Assembly (NCBI GenBank): GCA_009602725.1
Contig: WELB01000087.1
Span: forward strand, 475,989 to 539,988
Length of the DNA: 64,000 nucleotides
Direction: 5' to 3'
Origin: Spirogloea muscicola
Taxonomy: Eukaryota; Streptophyta; Zygnematophyceae; Spirogloeales; Spirogloeaceae
A program made the position numbers and the translations under genes. The notes under the pieces were generated by a model. That model searched no databases, was not told where the DNA came from, and saw only the letters and a program-made list of their open reading frames with translations. Below, piece after piece: positions 12,977 through 29,000 of this stretch (positions are counted from its first letter, which is position 1; each line of letters starts with the position of its first letter).

Positions 12977-14608
12977 GTACCTCTGGGCATACTCTTGCCG
13001 AGCTTTCTTCATGAGGCGGCCGCCACCCCCCTGCCCACCTGGAGGTCCACAGGCCATTTAATAGCCCATTAAAGGTGATAGAGGAAGTTACCTCGGCCAA
13101 GGAGACTTCATGCAGTCTGTACTCGTTGATGCATATGGTCAACTCCCGACTTTTGAAACCTCAGGCTAACATCCTGGTGTGCCTAGCTGCACGCCAATGA
13201 AGGAGGTGAGACATGAGGGCAGCACCTACCACAAGCCGAGCCTGCCCGGACACCGACTGCCGCTGGCCGCTTTCGAGTGCCGGGAGGTCTGAGCGTGCAC
13301 AGCTGAATGCGCCGGCTCTGCTTGTCTGCAGGATCAAAAACAGCAAAACAGATATGCAAAATTGGAAGAACAGTAACACAATCTCCGGCCTCCACTTGAG
13401 AAGGTGGACTGGTTGGGTACCAGAGTCGTGCATAAGAACCGCACCCAATGGGCATCGCAGTCCTTCTCATGAAGTCGATAATGCAGAATGCAATTGCACA
13501 CTGCCGTCCCTGTGCTGGGCGGCAGGATTGCTCAATCACCAGAGGGCAGCTTTCACAGGAAGCAGACAAGTGGGCTCGCATGCCAGCTACCGAATACAGG
13601 GGCAATGCCGGGCTTGAGTTGCTTACAATTCTCGGCCTCTAGATAGAGCTCCCGCAGGCGACTCGCGCACTGCCGCTGCGACTCCTCCTGCTCCTTGATC
13701 TTGGCCTGTGGCACACGCGTCCAACATACACCGCCGCAGAGTGCGCAGCTTGCGGGTCAGGCGTTTATGCAAGTAGAGTTCATCATACGGAGCATGACGG
13801 CGCCAGCCTGCAGCGGCGGTCCATGTGGGTCTGAAGGCTCACATCGTGGAGGGTGCGCCAGCGGAAGAAGACGCCGCGGCGCTGCATCCGCTCGGCGACG
13901 CGCTGCGCGGCGTCGGCGCCGAAGCGCCGCCGGTAGCAGTGCCGCCACAGCTCGTTGGTCACCGGGCTCAGGTCCCGGCCCTGCCCAGCAACGGTACAAA
14001 GCAATTGAAGAGAACACGTCAACTTATGGAATTACGTTTGGAAGAGGTTCTCAATGAGTACGTGAAACCTACTTTCCAGTCACCGCAGTAAGAGCAAGCA
14101 GCGCCGCCGGAAGCTCAGACGCCCACTTGCTGCCACTTTCTGGCTGGCGTGCACAGGCCAGCCGATCGTCCATCCCCCATTGGGGGCGAACCATTGGATG
14201 GGCGCTGGCTTCTGCCGGCGCCCACAGCCACCGAGGCTCTGGGCGCCGCTCGGCGAGGCCTGCCTGCACTGGCCACGAGGCACTGCCAGCCGCCACAACC
14301 CAGGCAGCGGCACCCGAAACCCTTAACCCTTAAACACTAATCCTTAGACCTAGGTTCGAATCCTGTCACCTCCATGTCCTGCTGATCTTTCCGGACTGTC
14401 TCTGCGAAGCGGGGCCGGGAGAGAGCGGGCGCACGGCGGTGGCGTCCTCGATGGCGGCGAGCTGGTCGGCGGTGCAGTGCACGAGGATGGCGGCCAGCAG
14501 CGCAGCGTCAGTGTCGCCCACGTCGCCGATGGCGTCCAGGTTGTCGATCAGCGCCCGCTTGCACAGCTCCTGCAGCGCCAGCGGCCCGCCGCCGGGGGTG
14601 GCCGCCAT
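12977..14608 (-). CDS. ELOA: Elongin A-like, copy B (3' end lost in the gap)
   Basis: Exon 1 (14608 to 14435) looks identical to that of copy A. Exon 2 (13980 to 13843) encodes GRDLSPVTNELW, CYRRRFGADAAQRVAERM and FFRWRTLHD, and differs from copy A at two residues (R for Q, R for G). Exon 3 again begins AKIKEQEESQRQ. The MKKARQEYAQRY exon runs to the edge of the N gap, so the C-terminal exon cannot be seen. The exons that can be read are intact with normal splice sites. Two explanations remain: a true tandem paralogue, or two alleles placed side by side by the assembler. Confidence 0.75.
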
Positions 14609-14739
14609 TGCAGCGGCGGCGCGGTGGCGCGCCCCAGAATTTAAGCCATAAACCCTAAGCCGCAAACTCTAGATTCTTGGGAGGCGGCCCCCGCGGCCCG
14701 CGCCGCAACGGATCCCGCTCAGCGCTGCGAGGGCGGGGC
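12977..14739. repeat. Tandem duplication, unit B
   Basis: Partner of 10609-12400. Identity ends abruptly at 14739, where copy A turns to other GC-rich sequence and soon enters the N gap. Confidence 0.85.
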
Positions 14740-15468
14740 GGCCAGGCGTCCGACGCGCGGCACTGGCGGCGGCACTGACGGCGGCGGCAGTGGCGGCAGC
14801 CGGCGGCGGGCGGCGGTGACGGGCGGCCGCCGAAGCCCGGGCTAAGAAGCGTGCGACCTAACCCTAGTCCTAACGCTAACCGCCGATGAGGCTCGGAGGT
14901 CTCAGTCGAGGTTCCAGGACGATGGGCTATTCCCAAACTAAGCGGTGTCTATGGCAAGCCGAGCTCCCAGAGGGACCCAACCCAAGTCAGAGCCCCAAAT
15001 GCGGCCGCCGCTCACTGCCGCCATGTGGAGGTGCCACTGCGGGCGCCAGCGCTTGCAGCAAGCCTTGACCCCCCACAGTTGCGCCAGCAGTGCAGCAACT
15101 GTCAAAATTGGTAACAGTAAATGTGTGTGCCTACAGCTGGCGTGGTGGGCACCATTGTCTCCAAGCCCTGCCTGACCTTCACCGCCTTATTCAATACAAT
15201 GGATGGCAGGCTGCCCTGCCCTACAGCGCCCTCGCATCCGTGGCAAATGGACGCGCCAATTATCAACCTGGTAAGCAACACTGAGCATCATACGCAAGGC
15301 AGCCACTCAGGCTGGCAGCAGCAGCTGCGAAGCTACAGATGACCACCAGAGGAGGCCAACGGCACGATCCCTGGCGGCCTCCTCCCTGCATCGCTCTCCA
15401 AGCCAGTCCCTGGAGAAGCTTCACGCCCTTGGAGGAGCTCCACGCCATGGCTGGACCCCGCGCTGAAC
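14740..15468. other. Intergenic, unassigned
   Basis: Upstream of elongin A copy B and downstream of the helicase stop. The first part is GGC-rich. A stretch around 15121-15342 reads open on the plus strand (TAGVVGTIVSKPCLTF and on) up to a possible donor at 15270, but I recognise no family and no partner exon, so it is not called as a gene. Confidence 0.4.
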
Positions 15469-20602
<5,134 letters not shown>

Positions 20603-20615
20603 CGCACAGACGGAT

Positions 20616-20646
<31 letters not shown>

Positions 20647-21272
20647 CGCAACCGCCGCCGCNCGCTGCCGCGCGCATTCGTCTGCCGCCGGCCGACGGCG
20701 AGCAGCCGCGCCGTCGGGCAGCTAACCGGAGACTAACTTGACCAAAAGAGAGCACTAATCGTTTGCTGTGCGGCGATACTGGCTTAACCTGCTGAGTGCC
20801 CGTCTTCTATCGAGTTAGTGCCCCGTCAAGTAACGGCGTCGACTGACTTGCACGACAAGGCGTTAACCCTTACCTCGGCCTAGCCCGCCCCGCGACCCCG
20901 CCGCCGCCGCGCGAGCCCGCCGCGCCGCGCGCCGCAAGCGGCGGCGGCGGCGGCGGCGGCGACGAAGCCAACTGGCGGCGTTAGAGACGGCAGAGACGGC
21001 AGAGCCACGATCGAAGTGGCCCGGGGAAGCAGTGGCAGCGCCGGCAGACTGCGCCAGCTGACTACGGCCGCCGCCGTTCCCCGCAGACCGCGGCGCCTGT
21101 CCGCCACCGGCGCCGCCCTTCCGGATAGCCCGGCGGGCCTGGAGGCGGCCTCAGCGGAGCTCGGAGCTTCGGCGCTGGCCCAGCCATGCGAGGCCCGCAG
21201 CTCCGGCGGCTCGCAGCCAGCATGGGGAGGACCTGACTTCCAGTGGCGGAAGCTCCAGCTCGCTCAGCTCCG
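20603..21272. promoter_or_regulatory. Bidirectional promoter region, helicase/SAL1
   Basis: Sequence between the helicase start and the leader of the SAL1-type gene. GCC/GGC triplets flank both sides, with a single N at 20662. The AT-richer core at about 20740-20880 is the likeliest shared promoter. This is inferred from gene order; no TATA or other element was pinned down. Confidence 0.45.
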
Positions 21273-22014
21273 CAGATGGCTTGCCGCTGCCCGCCTCCGG
21301 CTCCCAGCGCTCCTCGGCCCGCCTGCACCGGCACTGCGAAGCCCCGCGACCCGCCAGGAGGTGGTCGATTGTGGCGAAGAGGGCTGTTCGCACCTCCGCA
21401 TGTGGCCTTGACGACCCGGCGTGCGGTGCGTGCAGTCAGGAGCCTGCATAAGCCGCTGCTGCGGTGGGAGTCGTTGTAGCACGCGATCGATGAGCATGCA
21501 AGCCCACTGTGGTCTGCACCACCCTTAGCGTCTTTAGAGTCTGTCTGGCTCACTGATACCAGCACGCATAAGAAAACATGATTATATGCTTGTCAGGACT
21601 TGTTGCTAGACGGCCGAGCGCTACAGGCAGGTCGCTTATGCCACAGATCAATACATTGCTTGTTCGTCTGCAATGCAGCGCCATGTTGCTGGAGCTCCCC
21701 TCCCTCTGGTTGACAGTGCGCAACTGCCGGGCGTTTGCAGTGGCATAGCTGTGACCTCAGGACAACTCGCAGGTACATCAGTGACCACTGCTTGTACTCA
21801 GGTGCATATGGTTTGTCCCTTGCTCTTTGCAATGTCTCCTGTTACAGTGCTTGCTTAGTGAGTTGACACAGGAGCAGGAGGCTTGAGTATGTATGTCGGA
21901 CAGTCTGTACAGGCTGTTGGTTAGTGACATGGCACTTCATGTTTCGCTTGCTTATTATGTATGAAGATTGACCTGCGTAATTGAGTTATTTATGTGCCGT
22001 ACTTGTCTGCATAG

Positions 22015-24281
22015 GCTCTGCATTAGGAGGCAGTCAACCCCTTAGTCCTCTCAACTTCAACCCCCTTCTTGGACCCAAGTTGGGGCCTAGATTGAACTCG
22101 CCACCAAAGCAACAACATCGAGCAGAAGTGGTGCTAGAGGTGGAGACCGTGGACGAGCCAAAGAAGACTGCCCCAGAAAGACCGCAACAGTATGAACATG
22201 AGCTGAAGGTGGCCTCCCAGGCTGTTCAGTTGGCTTGTCAACTTAGTATAAGTGTACAGGAGAAGCTGCTGAGTAAGAAGGAGAAAGCTGATACAAAGAA
22301 GGACAAATCACTCGTGACTGTAGCAGGTACGTTGTCGTGCGTTCAGTGTTTCCTGTGGAAGTGTCCTTCATGTTCACCAGGATGTGTTAGATTTCAAAGC
22401 CGCATATAGCTGAGACACCTGATTGCTACAAGTCTTGCTTTAGTCCTTGATAACTCTCTCCAATAAGTCCAGATTATTGCCTTCTCATTTCCTCTTGCAT
22501 TGGATTCACAGTCGTCCCCAGTTGTGTCACTATTTCTTCACGTTTTAGTATAGGCAGCCTGGATTTTGTACCTCAGTGCAACTCAGATTATTGTCCTACA
22601 CAGGAAGTATGTCCATACTCCTCATTTAGGAGTGGCATTCTTATCCACACTGCGCTTGTGTAAGACACTGTTGTTTTGTCTGCTGTTGCCCACCAGACTG
22701 GGGAGTTCAGGCTGTGGTTACTTGGTTGCTCAGTCAGTACTTCCCTGGCGGGGACTTTTCAATGGTTGCTGAGGAAGACACAGAAGCTCTGAAGGGGCGG
22801 CAAGGAGTTGAGAACCTCCAAAAGGTGGTCACAGCTGTCAATGAATGCTTAGCTGGTGCTTCTACATTTGGCTTACAGCCACCACTGCAACCGCTGGGGA
22901 CCGTTGACGTTCTGAAAGTACGTGCGCTGCTATACTCTGTCTCTGAACGACTCCTCAATGGTGGGCAAGCAGCTGATCAGGCTGCTGATAGGTTCCGAAT
23001 GTTATGCTAGTCCATGTCTTAGGCATGAGTGAGATTAAGCATTATCTCTTCGCTTTATAATTGTCATACCTTCCTAGTTAGCAACCTGTACGAGCTTAAT
23101 TCTGGGTAGTTGACCAGCTCCTTCTTCACTTTTACATACAGGCAATCAACAGGGGTACTTCAAGGGGAGGGCCTACTGGCAGGCAATGGATCTTGGACCC
23201 TGTCGATGGCACGTTAGGATTCACCAGAGGTGACCAGTACGCAATTGCACTTGCAATGATGGAGGATGGAGAAGTGGTGCTGGGGGCTCTGGGTTGCCCA
23301 AACTTGCCCATGCGGGCTGCATGGCTCCGATATCCCCACCGATACTTTCGCCTGACAGCAGCCTTTTTCCCACCAAAGCCAGGCAGTTGGAACATGGGTT
23401 GTGTTATGACGGTGAGCCCTGTTTATGCGCAGGATACCACCACCTTGACCACTCACACGTGCATTTAAATTTATCTTCATGCAAGTCTTGAAACAGCAGA
23501 GAAGCATCAAGGCATGGGGAGCAAAGTGTCCAGTCTCTGCCCTGCTTGGCTGTCTTCTTGTCCAGCTTTCACAAGCTTTAATAAGAGTGCTGTTACCTGG
23601 TACAGGCTCGACAAGGAGGTGGCACGTGGATGGAGCCTCTGGTTTGCCACGGCCACACGGGTGTCAAGGCAAGGCAAGTACGAGTATCTTCAGTGGAGGA
23701 TCCTGCAGCAGCTACATTCTGCGAACCCGTGGAGAAAGCGAACAGCAGCCAGAGCTTCACTGCAGGGCTTGCTGACAGTCTTGGCCTGAGGTAGGCACGT
23801 GGCCAGGATGTCATGCAGCTTGTGGTGTCTCGTTGCCATTGCAACACTGCTATGAAAGTGCTCAAAAAATTCCTGGCTTTGAAACATTCTTGGTCATTCT
23901 TGGACGTTTGGCTCTTTAAAGAACAAAAACTGCTGATGCTCCAATGATGGCCACCCCTCTTGCGCTGTGGTTTGCAGGAATCTGCCATTGCGAGTGTATA
24001 GTATGGCCAAGTATGCTGCAATTGCAAGAGGCGACGCTGAGATCTTTATGAAGTTTGCCAGAGCTGGTTACAAGGAGAAGATTTGGGATCATGCAGCAGG
24101 GGTGCTGATTGTGCAAGAGGCGGGGGGGATCGTAACAGATGCAGGGGGCCGGCCCTTGGATTTCTCAGAGGGGCGCTACCTTGATCGTCTGGACCGTGGC
24201 ATCATTGCTTGCGGCTCCGTGAAGCTGCATGCATCCCTCACCTCGGCTGTGGAAGCTAGCTGGGATTCATCACGGCTTTGA
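22015..24281 (+). CDS. SAL1: 3'(2'),5'-bisphosphate nucleotidase, SAL1 type
   Basis: Five exons join in phase: 22015-22326, 22697-22917, 23142-23411, 23606-23790 and 23978-24281. The enzyme removes a phosphate from PAP, a by-product of sulfation, and belongs to the inositol monophosphatase superfamily. Motifs seen are ELKVASQAVQLACQLSISVQ, KSLVTVADWGVQA, SMVAEEDTEAL (metal ligands), WILDPVDGTLGF (metal site), LGCPNLPM, PGSWNMGCVM, VRVSSVEDPAAATFCEPVEK, SMAKYAAIARGDAEIF and KIWDHAAGVLIVQEAGG. Plant SAL1 is found in chloroplasts and mitochondria. A first exon with a targeting peptide should lie between 21186 and 21480, where an Arg/Ala/Pro-rich frame starts at the ATG at 21273, but its donor is not certain, so the called start is the first secure exon. 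The visible part, about 430 residues, is longer than bacterial CysQ and fits the eukaryotic form. Confidence 0.88.
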
Positions 24282-25552
24282 TTGCTACTACACCTGACCT
24301 TCTTGAATGGCATGGGAAGGACAGCAATGCCGGCTCGTCCAACAAGAGCTTGCCGTGCCACTTCACCTGCCTAAACATCAGAGCAGGAGCTTCCACTACC
24401 ACTCAATAACTGCCATTCATGTGCAAACACAATCAATTAGATTCTGGCCCGCCAAGTGACCTGCTCGTTTGCTCTCCAATGGCATTTCTTGCCTGTAGGG
24501 GTGGTTCCTAAGAGTAGCTCTGCCCACTCGCTTACTGAGCCTCCATGCTACAACCGTATCAAGGGGTTGGGGACTCTGCCTCTCGCACACCAGGGCCGCT
24601 CAAGACCCCAGTGCTGCTTCCACCACCTTGGACCCTCGGACGCGCTCAAACCCTCGCTCCCATCTTTCAGCTGGACTATCACAGCCGCAGCCTCCCTTCA
24701 GAAGAGCCATGTCCAGCTTAACTTGGCATTTGGCTTGCCTCTCTTGGCAGATCGTGCCCTGGCTGCCGCCTCAGGCTGAAGGTGGGGCGCCTGGAGACGG
24801 CTGCTACTCCTTCCAACTTGAGGCTGACCAAGGGTCACTGAGCAGGCAGCCGTTGTGGTCTCTAAGCTTTTTGACTCCTGACCTTGTACAATCTCGTGGG
24901 CTCGTGGGCTGGCTTTTTAATGCTTCGCCCCCTTCACAGAGAAGGCGCGCCGTGCGCATGAATTGAAAGGGAGAGGCCAGATTCATACAAGGTACATACA
25001 TAAGAGAGTGCACGTTTTTCGATAATATTAGGCTACATGGAAGGAATGGATTCTATTAGGCTACATGGAAGGAAGCCCTATGCTAAGGTTATTATGTGAC
25101 GTTAGTTCAGGAAGCGATAAGCCTTCTCTCTTTCGAAGAGTGGCTTCTCCTACCTGCTTCTGCTGCTTCTACAAATGGGGCGGCATGACACGGATCAGCC
25201 GGGTCCGTAGACGGCGCCACTGACCAACAGTCCAATTGGGCGGCTCCGCAGACGGCGGGAGGAGTAGCTGGGCATGCGCGACCCCGCGCCGCCACTCCAC
25301 GCGGCACGCGCGGCAGGGAGGCGCCGCGCTGTTGGGAGCACCTGCAAGGGATAGCCCACCAGCGTGGCCCCAACTGGAAAGACGGCGGGTAGCCCCGGCC
25401 AGCCCGAGCGGACGGGCGGGCCAGACGGTGGCGCCGTCTCTTGCGGCTTCTGGGCGAGACGACGCCGAGAAGCAAGCTGGCCTTCAACAGCCACTGCCTT
25501 ACATTGGAAGCTGTGTTGTGTGGGACTTGAACGTCAGCTGGAGAGCTTTCAT
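24282..25552. other. Intergenic
   Basis: No gene is supported. At about 25029-25075 there is a short direct repeat (TTAGGCTACATGGAAGGAA twice, 29 bases apart). From 25190 to 25500 the sequence is GC-rich, with frames on both strands that match nothing known. Confidence 0.45.
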
Positions 25553-25808
25553 TCCAGCTGGTTGTTCCAGCCCCTATTCTCAATGGGCGAGCACTTTCTT
25601 CTTCTTTCATTCGGGAGAGCCCTCGCTGCTGCCTCTGGCTCTGTCCAGGGGACCCACTTCCAGGACCCTAGCCTCTCTGATTTGCGGCTGCTTAGCAGGG
25701 GTTACTGAGTAATTTGTAGCTGCTTTCTTTCTTTGTGTGCTTTGGTTTCTTAGCGCTTCCTCTGGCTTCCTCTGGCCCCCTTCTCGTTCTTTGTTCATTC
25801 TTTTTTGG
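25553..25808 (-). mobile_element. Hairpin repeat family, young copy cut by a gap
   Basis: A hairpin remnant and the GGGCGAGC block lie at 25556-25594. From 25610 the sequence (GGGAGAGCCCTCGCTGCTGC and on) runs without visible difference from 60407-60598 until it meets the N gap at 25809. The reverse complement of 62630-62812 matches it equally well. Such near-identity between distant loci points to recent movement or recent conversion. Confidence 0.8.
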
Positions 25809-25981
25809 NNNNNNNNNNNNNNNNNNNNNNNNNNNNNNNNNNNNNNNNNNNNNNNNNNNNNNNNNNNNNNNNNNNNNNNNNNNNNNNNNNNNNNNNNNNN
25901 NNNNNNNNNNNNNNNNNNNNNNNNNNNNNNNNNNNNNNNNNNNNNNNNNNNNNNNNNNNNNNNNNNNNNNNNNNNNNNNNN
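25809..25981. other. Assembly gap (173 N)
   Basis: Undetermined bases. The break falls inside a hairpin-family repeat on the left and GCC triplets on the right, both hard to assemble. Confidence 0.99.
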
Positions 25982-26082
25982 CCGCGCCGCGCCCCCGCGC
26001 CGCCGCCGCCGCGGCCCCCCCGGCGGCAGCCTCGTCGGCGGCGCAATCGTTCCAGCTGCAGCCCGCCGCCAAGCGGTACGCC

Positions 26083-29000
26083 ATGACCATTAAGCTCACC
26101 CCGGAGCTCGTCACCGCGCTCGGTCACGCTCGGCGAGACGGCTTGGCCACCAGAATCCGCCTCGGAGCGGCCCAAGCTGAGCATGTGAGTCGTCCTGCTC
26201 AGTTGCTGGCCTGTCAATCCGATCCATCCTATGCCGCCTCGCACAGCGGCACCCGGTCGCAGATTGCCCGCATGTCTCGTCATTGCGCTTTCGGCTTAGC
26301 AAGGAGCTAGCTTGATGCTCGCTTGTACAGAATCCAGCAGGTAGTCCTTGAAGACTGCACCTGTCCTGGCTGCAAGCAGGTCATTCAAGTTGGCGACGAA
26401 GAATTCCAGTTCTCAGCAGCGCCTGAGGCGGGTGAGAACTTTGACTGCTACTGCGAGGAGGCATCCACCAGCTCAGGGAACAAGACACTCGTCGAGGCCG
26501 GGAGCATATGGAGGAAGCTCTCCGTCCTGCGAATCCTGACAACCACTGAAAAGGATCGTTGGAAGAAGCGCTCTGACGAGGCCGAGAAGGCGCAGAAAGC
26601 GCGCAAGTACGAGTTGCTTGGTAGCACATTCTAATCTGCAACAATGCAATGGCACGATGTCATTCACATCCAAGTAGTGCTTCACATCTCCTTAAAATTG
26701 TCAATCGTCACAGAAGATTACCCCACCTTTGTGGCATATGCTGGTGTGTCATTGGAAGCTTGCGATTGTTCATGTCGCGAAGGTCATCATCTAATGTGAT
26801 GACTGTTTCTTGCAGGGTCATTGTCATGCCGACTCCCCTTGTGGCTCCTCAAACAGCAGGTTAGACTCCAGCTTCCTAGTCCTGCCTGGTCTTTCAGATC
26901 TTGATGATGGAAACAGCCGGGAGCAGGCTTGAAGCAACTTCTTGAACTGAAGTAACGTCAATTACTAGATTGCGTCGCCTTACTTGACGTGCCACTGATT
27001 GTATGTATGGAGCATTCATTTTTGGTACCTGACAACCATTAGGCAGCTGGTTTAGGTGCTCGTAAGACCACTGCAGGCAAAGCCAAGGTTCACTTTGAAA
27101 ACAAGCGTCAGAAGCTCACCAGTGGTAAAACAAGCGCCCATCTTCCACGTACGAATGCAATGCTGGTCATTTATTGGAAACATTATAACAGTCTCGTTTT
27201 TACATGTAATCTGTGATTAGTATGGGCTACAAATCAAGCAACAAGCGACTCTAAGTGCATCAGCAGGCTTTGGCATATGTCCTGTCTACAGATGACATGA
27301 GTTCGTCATGTCCGGGCCTGATATGCTCGATAAGGCATACCCTACAGGGCAATCTGTTGCTGTCAGACATTCAGGAGCAGCTGATGTGACGGCGAAGCAA
27401 AAACGACCACTATCAGATGCTACTACAATGCCCCCGCCAAAGCACCAGGTCGTCTTGAAGGACAAGACTCCAAGCCCGGCTCCTTGTGCCAGCAGTCCTG
27501 GAGACAGTCTGTCTTCCAGGTCAAATTCAGCAGGTAGAGACAAGACACAAAGTCCTGGAGAAGGGCAAGCAGGAGGTGTATCAATGAGGCAAGGTACTAC
27601 CGAAGTCGGAGGTCAAGATCTGAAGCAGCTGCTACTCAAGATCCTCTCTGAGGTCCCAAGAGGGATCTCATTCAAGGTCAATACATTCCATATGATGCTG
27701 AAGGTGCTGCAATTTGGTGCCTGCATTGCTGTCTCTACATGCTCAGGATGCTCGTTCAACTGATGCTGAAGCTGGAGCTCAATCTCACTCCTATGGTCTA
27801 GTCATGTTGTCAACAGGCCATTGAGAAAGCAGTAGGAGAAGCAAAGTCGTCAAAGGTTGACAAGCAGGTCATTGACAGACATTTGAAGCAGGTAAGACAA
27901 GACACGATGTGTGCAAGGCTGACTTCTTCTAGTCCATAACCAGGACAGTGCCCACTGCAGCTCAGGGCCATTAGTGTCAGATGTACTTTGTGCTCACGCC
28001 TACTATTTATAAGAGCTACTTGCATCTGGATGCGGGCAAGAGAACTTTCAGCAAAACCTTGGTATGTGCTGGTTACATTATATGCAGCTGGCAGTGTATA
28101 AGGCCCCTGGCTTATGGCGATTGAAGCCAGATGTGGCAGAGGGTAGCTTGGTCAAGGCAAGTCAAAGCACAAGCAGGTAAGCGTCGAACTCCACTTCGTT
28201 ATGCTCCTACCCTTGCTTGGAGAGCTTGGATGGATGCACTGCACACCAGCCTTCCTCAAGTTGCAGACTCTAAGAATACATCCCTGTGTCTTGCAGCTCA
28301 CCCGACACCTTGCCAACAACACCCCCTCTGTTCAACTCAGACTCTCCTGCTGTTACAGCACTGCCCTTGGAGCCACGCAAGGTAGAAGGTCTTGAAGAAG
28401 GCAACTACATTGTAGGACCCGTGAGGGAGATGAAGGAGCCGCCTTCAATTGAGGCAACTACAGGCTCCTCAAAAGACGGAATGGAAGAGGGTGACCAAGC
28501 AAACAGGCCAGATAGGGAAGGAAGGCCTCAGGGTAATGGACAGATTGCAGGGACCAGTGATGAATTAGCAAAGTCAGAGCCTGAACAGTTGAAGTCCTGT
28601 GGTACCCTTGACCTACTAGAACGAGGACGAGAAGAGGACCAGCTGCGTAAAGAGTCGCAGGCAGACCAACAGAGGGGAGGTGACGTAGAGGTGGCGCAAG
28701 TTCCTAGCAAACATGCCAAGAAGCTATCAAGAAGTGGGAGCTTGAGACACCGACATCAGAAGGATACACTGCCAGGGAAGGAAGGTCAACCTCCCAGCAG
28801 CGAAGAGAGTGGAAGTGAGAGTGACTCTGGCAGTGACAGTGGCTCTGAATCTGGCACTGGCACTGATAGTGAAAGTGGGTCTGGTAGCGGAAGTGAGAGT
28901 GAGGAGGAAGATGAAGATGTGGATGTTGATGTGGGCGATGACGAGGACGGACAACAAAGAAAGGGAAAGCCGAAGTTGCGGCACTCTCTGTCGTCTGCTG

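Noticed and set aside
12330-13142. Open frames of 224-270 codons across the N gap
   Set aside because: They are open only because N triplets are read as unknown residues.
15100-15342. Candidate exon reading GTIVSKPCLTFTALFNTMDG
   Set aside because: It looks protein-like and is followed by a donor, but no partner exon, start or known family was found. Kept only as an unassigned stretch.
25195-25610. Minus-strand frames of 99-167 residues before the second gap
   Set aside because: Overlapping GC-rich frames on both strands, one of them ending in a hairpin repeat; no motif recognised.
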